A stretch of DNA of 64,000 bases, from positions 23,452,347 through 23,516,346 of the forward strand of contig OX344753.2 in the NCBI GenBank assembly GCA_947034885.2. Reading direction: 5' to 3'. This document shows positions 11,725-22,310 of the stretch, piece by piece. Position 1 is the first letter of the stretch. Each line of letters begins with the position of its first letter. Both the position numbers and the translations under genes were made by a program. This DNA is from Thuidium tamariscinum. Its lineage: Eukaryota > Streptophyta > Bryopsida > Hypnales > Thuidiaceae. The notes beneath the pieces are model-generated. The model saw only the letters and a program-made list of their open reading frames with translations. It searched no databases and was not told the origin of the DNA.

Positions 11725-12405
11725 TGCAAATCAAGCTAATGTAATGTGAATGCCATTTAAAAAAGAAGTATGTCATGGGTAAATAACAAATATAATGAGA
11801 AGTTCACTATATAAGGAGCTTATTATGGATGGTTCAATTGTCATAAACAAGTTTTCTTTAGTATGTACTAATGTGCCATGTGCTTATGACAAAGTCATTG
11901 GAATGTCAAAAGTCATGGCTAAATTCTCTTCAATCTCCTTAATTATAAACACAAATAGTTTAAAATTTTTAATAATTATAAAAACTTTGACATTGTAGGT
12001 TCAAACATGATGGAACAATATTTATTTACTTATTCTAGAGAATTGCTATTAGTAGTGGCAACATGCAAAAAAATCATGCAATGAAATATTTAAGTATTCA
12101 TCTATATTTTGGATAAAACTATCTTTTCACCTACATATTTGGATGGACTTCATTTAAAATTTGCTATATCATCCAAATTATTTTCCAAAAATACAATACA
12201 TTGACATCATCATCTAATTTTCTTCAAATTTTTCCCATAGGCTTCACATTCCCCATTTATTTTTAGTACTTTTAGGCATTCAAGAGCCTAAAAAAACTTA
12301 CTATGAAAAAAAGCCCATGTACCCCTCCTTGCAAGGAACTTTCCAAAAGTACCAAGAACTCAACAAAGAGACGCGCATGTTAGTATAACAAACAAAACAA
12401 ACAAC
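11725..12405. other. AT-rich spacer, nothing recognised
   Basis: No gene or clear repeat boundary seen. Confidence 0.3.
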
Positions 12406-12410
12406 CAAAC

Positions 12411-13117
12411 TTAACCTTTAAAGAATGGACCTATAACTATTGACTTCAACTTCATTGCCTATCATTTAGTTTGTTGCCATTTTAAAAGTAGATATCTATG
12501 GAAAAAAAATTAATTAATGAAAATACATGTCTTCTATACATCATAAAGAATTTAGATTTTTTTTAAGGAAATAGTAAAGAAAAATCACATAAAAAAAATT
12601 ATCTTGAAAAGAATGAAAATGAAAATTTCACCATGTGTACATTATACAATGACAAACATTCTAGTGAAAACTCAATTTCCATGGCATTCTATAATTACAT
12701 AACAAAAGACATTAAAAATACACCTCAAGTTCAAATTGCAATAAAATATTCAATATTATGAATTTTTCAAAATTCTAATTCAAGTAGAAATTAGAACAGA
12801 TGACCTTTATCGTATTAGTTGGATTCAATCTCAAAAAAATTGCCTTTGTCGAGAAATTTCAGATTTAGAGTAAGGAGCAACAACTTCCTAAAATACATTG
12901 AAAATAGCATATTTTGAGATTCATTTTTTTTACTAACTTCTCATTCACACAATAATAAACACTAGCAAGACTACAAATTCAATTAGGTACTCTTCATAAG
13001 CCTCCATGAAAGGTTAGCAAACAAAATATGGATGAAAAAGTGCTTTCAATCTCTCTAGAGACCACCTCTTTATCATCCAAACACCACACATTGGCATTGC
13101 TGATGTTATTGGATTAA
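12411..13117 (+). mobile_element. TTAA-bounded MITE, family A copy 1
   Basis: Begins TTAACCTTTAAAGAATGG and ends ATTGGATTAA. The interior matches 19081-19808 and 34570-35290 along its length, with the shared words TTTGTTGCCATTTT, ATTTCACCA, TGCAATAAAATATTCAA, GAGAAATTTCAGATTTA and ACTCTTCATAA. About 707 bp, non-coding. The copy is diverged. Confidence 0.7.
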
Positions 13118-13765
13118 CCTTAAATGCCCAAGGCTTGTCTTGAGCTCCTTGAAATTTGTTCTAAATTGAATAAAATGCCAATATTTTGAGAAGTTGTATC
13201 AATTTTTTTTGAATTGTAACTATACAAATTCAATGTAGACATGTTAGAAATTGCATAGGAATTGAAAACACAACAATATTACTTATAGTGAAAGATTATA
13301 GTGTTTGACCATAAAGGTGTTAAAATTACAACAGTGATATGAAGTCTTTCTATCCTCTTTTCGCAAGTCAAATCTAAAAAGTTGGTGACCAAAAAAATAT
13401 GAGGATTAAGGGCCTAACATGCATAATTCCAATCAATTTATGGCTTCTCAAAATCTACTCTATAATTTTTGTTAGTGAATTTTGAATGTGATTTTTTCTC
13501 CAAGATCAATTGTATTTGAGGCTCATTTTGAAGAGTTCTCAACACTACAGAAAGTCAAGAGTACAATGGGTACCATTGCACAAAATGTTGAATAAAAAAA
13601 TCACCATCATTCATTTTCAAGATCGGATTTTTGACACTAAAACTTGACTTCCAAAAGAACATTCCAAAAATATAAACTATTAAAAATATAAACTTGGTTA
13701 GATTTTATTTTACTTCAAAGCTTTGCAAACACCAGATTCTAGTGCCTTGGGCATTTAGGGGTTAA
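13114..13765. mobile_element. TTAA-bounded element with long inverted ends
   Basis: Left end TTAACCTTAAATGCCCAAGG and right end CCTTGGGCATTTAGGGGTTAA are inverted copies of about 21 bp. The TTAA tetranucleotide at each outer edge fits a TTAA target duplication as used by piggyBac transposases. About 652 bp with no transposase ORF. It shares its left TTAA with the preceding family A element, so one inserted at the other's edge. Confidence 0.75.
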
Positions 13766-13769
13766 GGTA

Positions 13770-14907
13770 TGGCAACTATTGAATCAACGAACATACGCAA
13801 GCCTTAAATTCACCGTCCAGATGGCAGACTTCAGTCTCTGGAACACCAAGTCTCCACTCACTGAGTGACGCCTCTATACGGAATTTCCTGCACTCTCAGT
13901 ACTGTACAGTCAGTAGCTGTGGTCAGTCCACTACTGTAATCTATGTTATTTATTTTGGAGGATGCCAAACAACTTTATGGTACCAAACTTCAAGGCATTA
14001 CAACTGCAGGCTGATAATTATCAGCAAATGAAAAAGCTAAAAGGCATCTACATTAGAATACCCCTTCCTCGAGCATCGCCCTTAACCCCCCCTAAGAAGA
14101 ACCAAGTAACTGATTCCTGCATTAAATCTGAAAGAGAGTGACTCGCAAATATATGGGCACATATAAGGCAACAAAACAATCTTAATAATATGTTACCACC
14201 TGATTTAGTCTGCGTCAGGGACAGAGCAATTATCAGTTATTCTGTTTGCCAATCTGCCAAGTACAATCCAAATCCTCTTCTGAACTCTATATATGAGGTA
14301 CAAAAAAGTAAGGAACAGTGAAGTCCTATTTACAGGCCGGCCAAAAGAATTCAACTAGTTTGGAATAGTCCACCGACATTAGTGCATGCAACCAGTCACT
14401 AGAAAGCAGTGCAAAGAACTCAAGCAAAAAAGGACAGTCCAGGTCTATCTGGCTTAAACCTAGGCTCTTGAGGTAACCCGGAAATCATTCTCGAACACAA
14501 AGTGCACCAGGTGACTCAAGGTTGTAGGGTTTAGAGTCACCAATCGAAGCATGGCTGTTCGGGTAAGGTAGGGGCCTATTTGTGTGAGACCCATTTCCCG
14601 TGGGTTGAAAAGTCACCCATTCACAATTTAACTGTCATCCAAACATATGACTTATAAGAATGAGATCAACTTCTTGGTTCTATCGTAGTTAAAGATGCTT
14701 ACAGCATAAGTGCAACCAACTCAAGGTTCAAGGTAGGCCTAGGCTCGCAATTTGAACCCTACTACTTCAAACTTCAATATCTCATCACTTATCATACAGT
14801 AATCAAAAAACACATTATTCAATTGAGAGCATCCTTTCAAAAATGGGACAATCCACCAAAACACTAACGGAAAACACTCGGTCACGGGAATGAGGCCGAA
14901 CCTGGGC
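13770..14907. other. Spacer and 3' flank of oxidoreductase gene
   Basis: Probably includes the 3' UTR of the minus-strand gene that ends at 14908. A segment near 14715-14765 has a weak tRNA-like B-box word on the minus strand, but nothing I can call. Confidence 0.35.
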
Positions 14908-17580
14908 TTAGATTCTTGGGCTGGCAATGGGGCTAGAAATATGAGGTATGCTCTGCAGGGGCTCGCAGCAGGTGATGACAATCTTTCCAACAGCATGGCC
15001 CTCCATGCACCTGGCCCAAGCCTCCTCGGCTTTGGTCAATGGGTAAACGGAATCAATCACAGGCCTCAGCTTTTTCAAGTGAAGCAGATTGAAGAGAAGG
15101 TACATATCAGCGCAGTTGGGAATATGCACAAAAGGAAAATACTTTTGCTTGGAAAGCGAGAATGCATGTAAGGCGCTTGTTACGAAGCCCTTTGGTGAGG
15201 GGTTTAAGTCGATCACGAAGCCTTTGGTGGACAGCAGAGACTTGTATTGAGGAAAGGGTCGATGCGGACCACAGTTGATGATCACGTCGTGCTTCTTCGC
15301 CGAGGAACCCTCTGACACAGGGGCATCGACGTCCAGCACTTCATCTGCCCCCAAACTCTTGAGCAGCTCGAAATTCTGGGGATTGCATAATGCTGTGACC
15401 TGGGCACCTCCTAGTTTTGCAAGCTGGCACCACAAGAGATTATATTTGATTGCCTCTCAACCAATGGGAGAGACTAAGCAGTGGTTCAAATATGCAAAGT
15501 AACCAATGCTAAAATTGACACTTTTAAGCGCTGAGTACATTTCAAATTATTAGACTGTCAATACTTTCTATTGATTCATGTTTGCAATTCTAGGCGGGAG
15601 AGGCATAGTAATGCATTGAGAATGTAGAAAGCTCGTGTCCAATTAAAATGAGCATGTATCAAAAGTCGAACGGATTTGGGACCCATCATTCCAAGAAATG
15701 AACGTATGTCTAATAGAGTTGTAACACGGGATTGTAGGAATAGTGGCATCCTAAGATTGTAAAATAAGGTTACTGAAATTTTCAGTTAAGTAAAAGAATG
15801 GCATCTGGCAATTTGACATTTTAGAATGTTATTTGAATACTTAACCTAATGAAATGCACTATATGGATTAATTTTAGTGCAAGAATAGCATACAATTTCA
15901 GTATTAAGGTTTGCAAGAAAGTGTTGAATTAAGGATTATATGGAAAAAGACAAAATGAAAATTATACAATTTTAATGACACTTGCGAATAACCACTTGTT
16001 GACAATGACGGATCAATTTCAGAGGAAAAGGAAACATACTCATGCTTTCCTGTGTAACAAATGACTATTACAGCATAATTAAACTCAAAAAACATGGGGA
16101 ATGTAATATAGTACCTGCACTGCCAAGGTGCCCACTCCACCGGATGCGGCTATAATTAGAAGACTTTTCGTTTCCTTAGATCTCCCTTCAATGTCGATAC
16201 CCGCCGAGTTACGGACGCTTTGAAGAGCAGCAAACCCGCACACGCCCATGGCAGTACCCAGAGTTGGTGTGACGTCATGCCGTCTTTTGATTGTTGTGCT
16301 TGTTGGAGCAATTGCATATTCAGCAAGACCGCCACCAGTCTGCAACACATCACATTAATTCTAGTCAGTTTTAACCGTAAAGGACTTATGGTTTTCAAAA
16401 GACCTTTCTGATTGGTCAATTTGTGAAATTTATAACTCAGATGGGGCCCAATTTTATATCACCAGAATCAGTGAAGTACACTGCATGTGTTGGTTAAAAT
16501 AATAAAACTGGACAAAAGAAAGTCCGAAAAATCACCTACTCAAACCAGCGAACCAATACACGAGGCCCGATTTGGGCCCTAAAGGGTATTAACAAAGACT
16601 AATTTATTATTACAAGGAGTTCCACAAAGAGGGTGGTAGTCAAGAACTTCATAACGTTTTCTCTGATTAGACCCATCACAACCCCAAATCCAACAATACC
16701 ATTCTCCAACCAATGATGCAGATACGCTCATGCTTTAAGCTGAACATACAATTACCAGCTGGATCAGTACGAATGAAGGAAGATCATACCCTGCCTAGGC
16801 AGCTAACAACTTTGTCACAAGGTACAAACGTTGTTACTCCAGGACCCACGCTGATCACCATACCAGCAATGTCCGCGCCTGTTAATATCACATTCCAATT
16901 CAAGGAAAACCACATTTCAGCCCTAAGACTCGACTTTAGAGGAACTAAAAAACAAAGATGACACTTTCGGAATATGAAAGCGAATAAAGTCATTTTCAAA
17001 CCATCGAATTTTGGTCCCTTTACGGTTAAATCTCATTAGAACACTTCAAATCTTGCATCATTATTGTCTGGTGTCCAAAAACATTTAGGTCACTTGGATC
17101 CCATTCCATAGAAAAGGTCAGCACTCGATCAAATAGCTCTTATCCAATTGAAACGAAAATTCGAAAGTAAAAGATTTGGTTACCGTCCACAAGAAGATGA
17201 GAATCCTACTGCAGAGCTCTCACCCGGTACGTGAGGAAACCTATATGGTAGAACAGGTTTCATAAACCCTTTCTGGACTTTCCAATCTATAGGATTGATA
17301 CTGCAAGCTTCCACCTTCACCAGCACCTCATCTTTCCCCGGTTTCGGAACTGGCAACTCCACATGCTGCATCATTTACAAAACACCAATCCAACCCCGTC
17401 ACGTACTTCACACTCCTCTCTACAGACCATGATCACAACAAACTGGTTTCACAGCAACGAATGGGAAGGAACATCGAAAACAGTTGTGAGAATCACCTTC
17501 AGCCCTTCCGCACCGCCACCATAAGCAGAGTAACTCACAGCTTTCATCTTTTCGGGAACATCCAACACGGAAGCCGCCAT
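14908..17580 (-). CDS. CEQORH-like NADPH quinone/oxoene oxidoreductase
   Basis: Five exons on the minus strand (17580-17497, 17365-17224, 16878-16790, 16339-16115, 15423-14908) give 351 aa, with GT-AG borders and compatible phases. It is a zinc-independent medium-chain dehydrogenase/reductase of the chloroplast-envelope quinone oxidoreductase type (CEQORH and its oxoene-reductase relatives), which use NADPH. The N-terminal GroES-like part contains KVEACSINPIDWK and ADIAGMVISVGPGV; the Rossmann part has the AASGGVGTLAVQLAK nucleotide loop (about residues 169-183) and SLGADEVLDV. The start MAASVLDVPEKMKAVSYS aligns with family N-termini. After GKIVIT the protein carries about 20 extra residues (CCEPLQSIPH...), longer than the roughly 330 aa usual in the family. 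A small MITE lies in the intron between exons 3 and 4. Divergent from the ORF at 18617. Confidence 0.88.
16378..16595. mobile_element. Small MITE family J, copy 1 (intronic)
   Basis: Lies in intron 3 of the oxidoreductase gene. TAAAGGACTTATGG at the left resembles inverted GGGCCCTAAAGGG at the right. Interior words CACCAGAATCA.TGAAG and TGTGTTGGTTAAA are shared with 31375-31612, and more weakly with 27728-27908. Confidence 0.5.
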
Positions 17581-17770
17581 GGCTGATAATGTCACTTCTT
17601 CTGTCGAGATTTACCACCGACTAACTTCAGTTAACCATCTCCTACTCGTATATGCAACGAATCATCTCTTCAGTCTAAATAGCCAGCACGGGTAACATAC
17701 GCGACGATAGCAACCACAGAGAACACCAAATTCACAAAAACCCTAATTCGCCTTCAATCGATTTACCAGC

Positions 17771-18412
17771 TATCTCGTCAAGATCGTAAGCTTCAAAGTA
17801 AGCTAAACTCCGCGGCAGCTTCTCCAGTTCGCCAATCCTTGAACGAAAGAACTTCCAAATCTTTAATTTCTTCCGCGCTGCATCCATGGGATTCCAAACA
17901 CATGAACATCCAAAACTTTCAAACACACTAGCACCTAAAATCAGAACACGTCAGAGGAGGGGAAAAGGCTCGTCAATTATTGCGACTACCTGTACATCAA
18001 AGTCTGCGCCACTCAGAATCTAGCGCGACGTACGCTTAGGCAGTTGCGTTTGCAGCTGCGAAGCCTAATTCTGTTGCCAATCAATAGACCACGTAGCCCG
18101 TCCAGATCATAAGCTTCAATTTAGGCTAAACTCACGGCTGCGGCTTCTCCAGTTCGCCAATCAATAAAAGAACAGATCCTCCAAATCTTGAACTTCTTCC
18201 TCGCTGCATCCAAAAAAATCCAAAAACACATTAACATCCAAAATTTCACTCAGATTTAATAAAATCAAACATCGGGACACGTTAGAGGATGGGAAATCAC
18301 ACTTCAGTGACTGTGACTACCTGTACGTCAAATCCTGCGCCACTCTGAATCTAGCGCGCTGAAGCACATTGAAGCAGTCGCGGTTGCATCTGCGAAGTCA
18401 TCAATTGCGTCC
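17771..18412. repeat. Tandem duplication of about 320 bp upstream of oxidoreductase
   Basis: Copy 1 is about 17771-18082 and copy 2 about 18093-18412. Both have the order AGATC.TAAGCTTCAA, GGCTAAACTC-like word, CTTCTCCAGTTCGCCAATC, GCTGCATCCA, ACATCCAAAA, ACCTGTAC.TCAAA, CTGCGCCACTC.GAATCTAGCGCG, TGCGAAG. The duplication lies between two divergent ORFs (starts 17580 and 18617) and may be a duplicated promoter or non-coding leader. A 64-codon minus frame in copy 1 is not preserved in copy 2, so I do not call it a gene. Confidence 0.8.
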
Positions 18413-18616
18413 TGCAGGAAGCTCAAGCGGGCGTCTCTTCTGAATGCAAGCGAGAATGAGGTCGAGTGTGGGGGTAGTGATCTTATGATTCCTATTTGCT
18501 GAAGTGACGACTCGCTCCCCCCCCGCGCGTGCCCCGATGCCTGAAAGCTGGCTGTCACGAGCGAAGATGACCGCGTCCGCTCCAAGTGGCTGACAAATCA
18601 GAGTTCCTTTGCTGCC

Positions 18617-18979
18617 ATGGATTCCCAAACTGGATTCACTTCTACTGCAGGGTTGTACCGCATAAGATGTATACTGCAGACTTCGGAGCTTTGCTTTGGT
18701 TACCGTTCCAGAATGAATTGCGTATTTCGTGGATTTAAAGGAGCAGCGACGGTTGTCGGTGCGCACCCAAAGGTTCGTCAGGGGCGATGGCGTGGCATGG
18801 CTTTAGGATGTTTTTCAGATGTCGATAGAGAATTCATGGTACCTTATGTTTTTATTAAACCCTTAAACGCCGCCGAGGACGTTCTGCATCCTTTGAATGA
18901 CAAAGAATCTTTCCCTACCGGACAGAAGTGCAACTTTTCATCCTTGGAATTAGGAGTGGAAAGGAAAGATCTTCAATAG
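18617..18979 (+). CDS. Hypothetical 120-aa protein
   Basis: Single uninterrupted frame from ATG to TAG, in DNA that is more GC-balanced than the flanking repeats. The first half (MDSQTGFTSTAGLYRIRC ... GFKGAATVVGAHPK) is rich in Ser/Thr/Arg/Gly and poor in acids, as in plastid or mitochondrial presequences. The second half carries CFSDVDREFMVPYVFIKP and a charged tail. I do not recognise a family. It may be a whole small gene or the first exon of a gene whose remainder is lost; a TTAA-bounded element begins about 100 bp downstream at 19081. A GTACCT donor-like site after REFM (about 18839) is possible. The overlapping minus-strand frame at 18401-18766 is less protein-like. Confidence 0.4.
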   Translation: MDSQTGFTSTAGLYRIRCILQTSELCFGYRSRMNCVFRGFKGAATVVGAHPKVRQGRWRGMALGCFSDVDREFMVPYVFIKPLNAAEDVLHPLNDKESFPTGQKCNFSSLELGVERKDLQ

Positions 18980-19080
18980 TTTTTTGACTTCCAATGAATA
19001 TATTAGACTTTTTCAAACTACATGATGTCACACGAAATTAAAATACATGATTCCATGGCTACCAATCCGTCTTTCAAGAG

Positions 19081-19808
19081 TTAACCCTGAAACGCCGGGC
19101 CTATAACCACTAGTTTCAGGCTTCACTGTCCGTCACTTAGTTTGTTGCCATTTTGTAACTAGATGTGTATGAATTTTTAATTTTTTTTCCACAGATTATA
19201 TTATATGTACTCTGCACATCACAAAATTTTCAGATTTTTTTGAGGAAAATTGTATTTTCTGAATTTTTTGAAAAAAAACTGAACAAAAAATCATATCAAA
19301 TAGAAAGTAATCTCAAAAAATCTGAAAATTTCACCACGTGTGAACATTACACTGAAAAACATCATGGAGTAAACTGATTTGCCGTGTATGTCTATAATTA
19401 GAATGTATTAGACATTAAAAATACAGCCAAAGCTCAAACTGCAATAAAATATTCAACTTTACAAATTTTTCCAAAATTCCATTTGGACAGGAAACTAGAA
19501 TAGAGGACCTCCATTTCATTAGTTGGGCTCAATTTCAAAAAATGTCATTTTCAAGGAGAAATTTCAGATTTACTCAATTTCTCAAAATACATTAAAATGG
19601 CAAATTTTGCCATCCGTTTTTCTTAATTACTTCTCACCTACATGAAAAAAAATCAATTAGACTAAGAATTTAGTTGGACACTCTTCATAACTCAACCTAA
19701 AAGGTCAATGAAAAAAAATGGGTGGAAAAAATACTATTCATGCCTTCTGCAAGCTGGGCTTTGTTAGCTAAAAGCCACGAAATGGCTTCCCTGGCATTGA
19801 GGGGTTAA
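19081..19808 (+). mobile_element. TTAA-bounded MITE, family A copy 2 (best ends)
   Basis: Starts TTAACCCTGAAACGCCGGG and ends CCTGGCATTGAGGGGTTAA; these are imperfect inverted repeats, with TTAA at both outer edges. About 728 bp. The interior aligns with copies at 12411 and 34570. No transposase. Form and TTAA edges are piggyBac-like. Confidence 0.75.
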
Positions 19809-19814
19809 GAATCC

Positions 19815-20690
19815 ACTTTTAGTGGTAAACCTTTGCTTGTCTTCTTTGAAACATCTTTCTTTAACAAGCCTTCTAGTCACATTGATCACAAGTTAATTTT
19901 TACAAGATTGTATTAAATTGTATTAGGTTCTTGTTTGACTTTCTAGTTTTTTGGAATTTTTTTCCATTTTTAACACATATGTTTAAGCAAAGGGTTTCAT
20001 ATTTAAACTATAGTTGGTGCGTAGAGTCTAGTGAGATTTTTTCTTTAAGCAAATTAAAATATATGCACCTTTTTTTGGAAAAAAATTATTATAATTGACT
20101 TCAAAAACAAATCCAATTCATTATTTTCTCAAGAATTTGTGAAGATTGCTTATAAAAGAAGAAGCATTATAATTTTTGCATTTCTTCTTTAAAGGGAATA
20201 AATAAAATCTTTTCATATATATATATATATGATTTAGCCTTAAATTTTTCACATACCATAATATGGTCAATTCATTTTTTGAAGAGCCATTATCTAAATT
20301 TAGAAATATGATGATTTACATATTCTAAGGCTCATTCTCAAGAGAATATATAAGTTAGCTAAAAAAGAGTGCATTCACTTTTAAAAGAAGAGTCATCATT
20401 GAATTTATAAAAAATTTCAAAGAGTAGGTGGTCTAGAGGTAAAGAATCAAAGAGTCATTGAATAGTGAACTCTAACCACTTGATGAGGTGGAGGCATGTG
20501 TTTTATTGCCTTTTCTTCGTTCTTCATTTTGCAACAACCACTAAAAAACACATTTTGCATTGGAGTCAAGTCATTTACAAAAAAATCCCATTGTGTGTCT
20601 TTTCTTGTATTCTATCACTCTACTATATTTGATCTTGAATTTTGGCTCCAAATTTCTAACAAATCTTTCTTTTATCTCATTTTTAAAAAA
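19815..20690. other. AT-rich spacer, nothing recognised
   Basis: Holds a short (AT)n tract at 20215-20231. No ORF or inverted ends seen. Confidence 0.3.
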
Positions 20691-20697
20691 AATTTAC

Positions 20698-20986
20698 CAT
20701 TAGAAGAAATCCAAGGCCTGCAAGAGACTACAAGTTCTTGTAGCAGGGGAACATAGTAAATTGCAGAATCACAAGAATCCGATGTGGCTGGGGTAGTGCC
20801 ATGTAATTTTTTAATTTTTTTTAATTTAATTTTTTTTATTTGAATTTTTTTTGCATTTCAAGACCCCAAAAAAAACCTTTCCCCCTTCCCCAAAAAAATA
20901 CTAGCTTGACAGCTTCTGGCCGTTTTGGGAACTGTTTTGGGATAGTCCCAAAACAGCCCTTTAGAGGCCTTAGATTTTTTCTAATG
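20698..20986. mobile_element. MITE family H, copy 1
   Basis: Left end CATTAGAAGAAATCCAAGGC and right end GCCTTAGATTTTTTCTAATG are inverted. About 289 bp. Shared interior words with the other two copies include a central A/T block then CTGACAGC and AAAC.GCCCT. The interior has a palindrome, TTTTGGGA..TCCCAAAA, at about 20932-20954. Confidence 0.65.
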
Positions 20987-20999
20987 AATAGAATGGTCA

Positions 21000-22310
21000 C
21001 TATAAAAAGACCATTTTCTCACTCATTTTTGGTCCTAAAAATACAAGATTTGTTTCCATGTAGGTGGAACTTAGTTATCTTCAACATGAACATAGGATGC
21101 AAACTTTCTAAAATATTATGTATCCAAAAGAACTAATCAAAGCACAATTTTAGTTACACCCAAATATAGATTTTTTTGAAATAGCATTCACTTTCATGTT
21201 ATGATCTTGCAATCTATGAGTTGGATTGAAACCAAACTTTGTAGAGATAATAAAAAATTGACTTTCTACATATCTCGTAGTTAATTTTGCCTTAAAGTGA
21301 CTCATCACCCTTTGAACTTCGACTCTTTGTAACTTACAAAATTAATATCTAGAAAACCTTGAAAATTGATGAAAATTTTTAAGGACTATTTACTTGATGT
21401 TTTGATGATTTTATTTTTCTAGATGCCTTCATTTGTTTTGGACTTATTGTAGTATAATTCTTACTCCTAGACACTCATTGAAATAAAAATATATATTCTC
21501 AAAAAGATAATAAGTTTTTATTTTGAAAGAAGTTTCAAAAAATATCATTAAAAATTAAGACCATAGATACATGCATGAACTTTCAAGAGTCTTCAAAAAG
21601 GATTAATCCCTAAATGATCAAGCTTTTCCAAATGCATTTTGACTATGAAAAATGAACACCAACTTATAGTTTATCCCAATGAAGCATTTTTTTTCCAAAA
21701 TCTTACCTTACAAATATTTAAAGAGCTTACTTATTAGTATGCATAACAATTTTGAATGCAAAATTGCATATCATTTGTAAGATTATAAGAAAGATTTGTG
21801 TTTTTTATTTTTAATATACTACCCCTTCCCACAAACCACCTTACAATAATTGAAATGCAATTTTGTTTGTAAACTTTGCTCAAAGCCAGGAAATCAAGTA
21901 AAATTGGCTAGATACTCTCCCACTAATAGTACTGTACATTCACGCCTTCAAAGCCCTCTCAAAAATAAAAAATTTACCTTTTTCAATGAAAATGAAAAGT
22001 TTTCAATAAAACTGTGCAAAGAACTCATTTGTGTGGTCAACAGTGGGTAGGCATACATTAGACATTAGCACCTAAATACTGCATATACAGTAAGAGGCAG
22101 CAGTGCCTCCATTTACTGAGAAGATAGAACTCGGAAAAAGCCAGACATGCACACCCCGAGTCCCCGGCAACCTTTACGAAGGCCACATCACAACACGAGT
22201 TTTTAAGTATATGTAGGAATCTTGATTCAATGATCTGCATATTCCCTGGTTCAGCATCAAAATTTCAAAACTCTAATTGCAATCAATGCCTTACACACAG
22301 GGAAGCTTAA
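21000..22310. other. AT-rich spacer and 3' flank of PP2C gene
   Basis: No gene seen up to about 22050. The last 250 bp are less AT-rich and probably hold the PP2C 3' UTR. Confidence 0.35.

Noticed and set aside
14715-14765. Possible tRNA gene or SINE head on the minus strand
   Set aside because: A GGTTCAAATTG-like B box is present, but there is no acceptable A box or cloverleaf.
17732-17926. 64-aa minus-strand frame with MDAARKKLKIWKFFRSRIG
   Set aside because: Looks protein-like, but the second copy of the tandem duplication does not preserve the frame, so I treat it as non-coding.
18401-18766. 121-aa minus-strand open frame overlapping the ORF at 18617
   Set aside because: No motif and less protein-like composition than the plus-strand frame; a shadow.
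18855-18875. TTAA-family-like word (AAACCCTTAAACGCC) inside the ORF at 18617
   Set aside because: No matching right end or family interior follows; probably chance.
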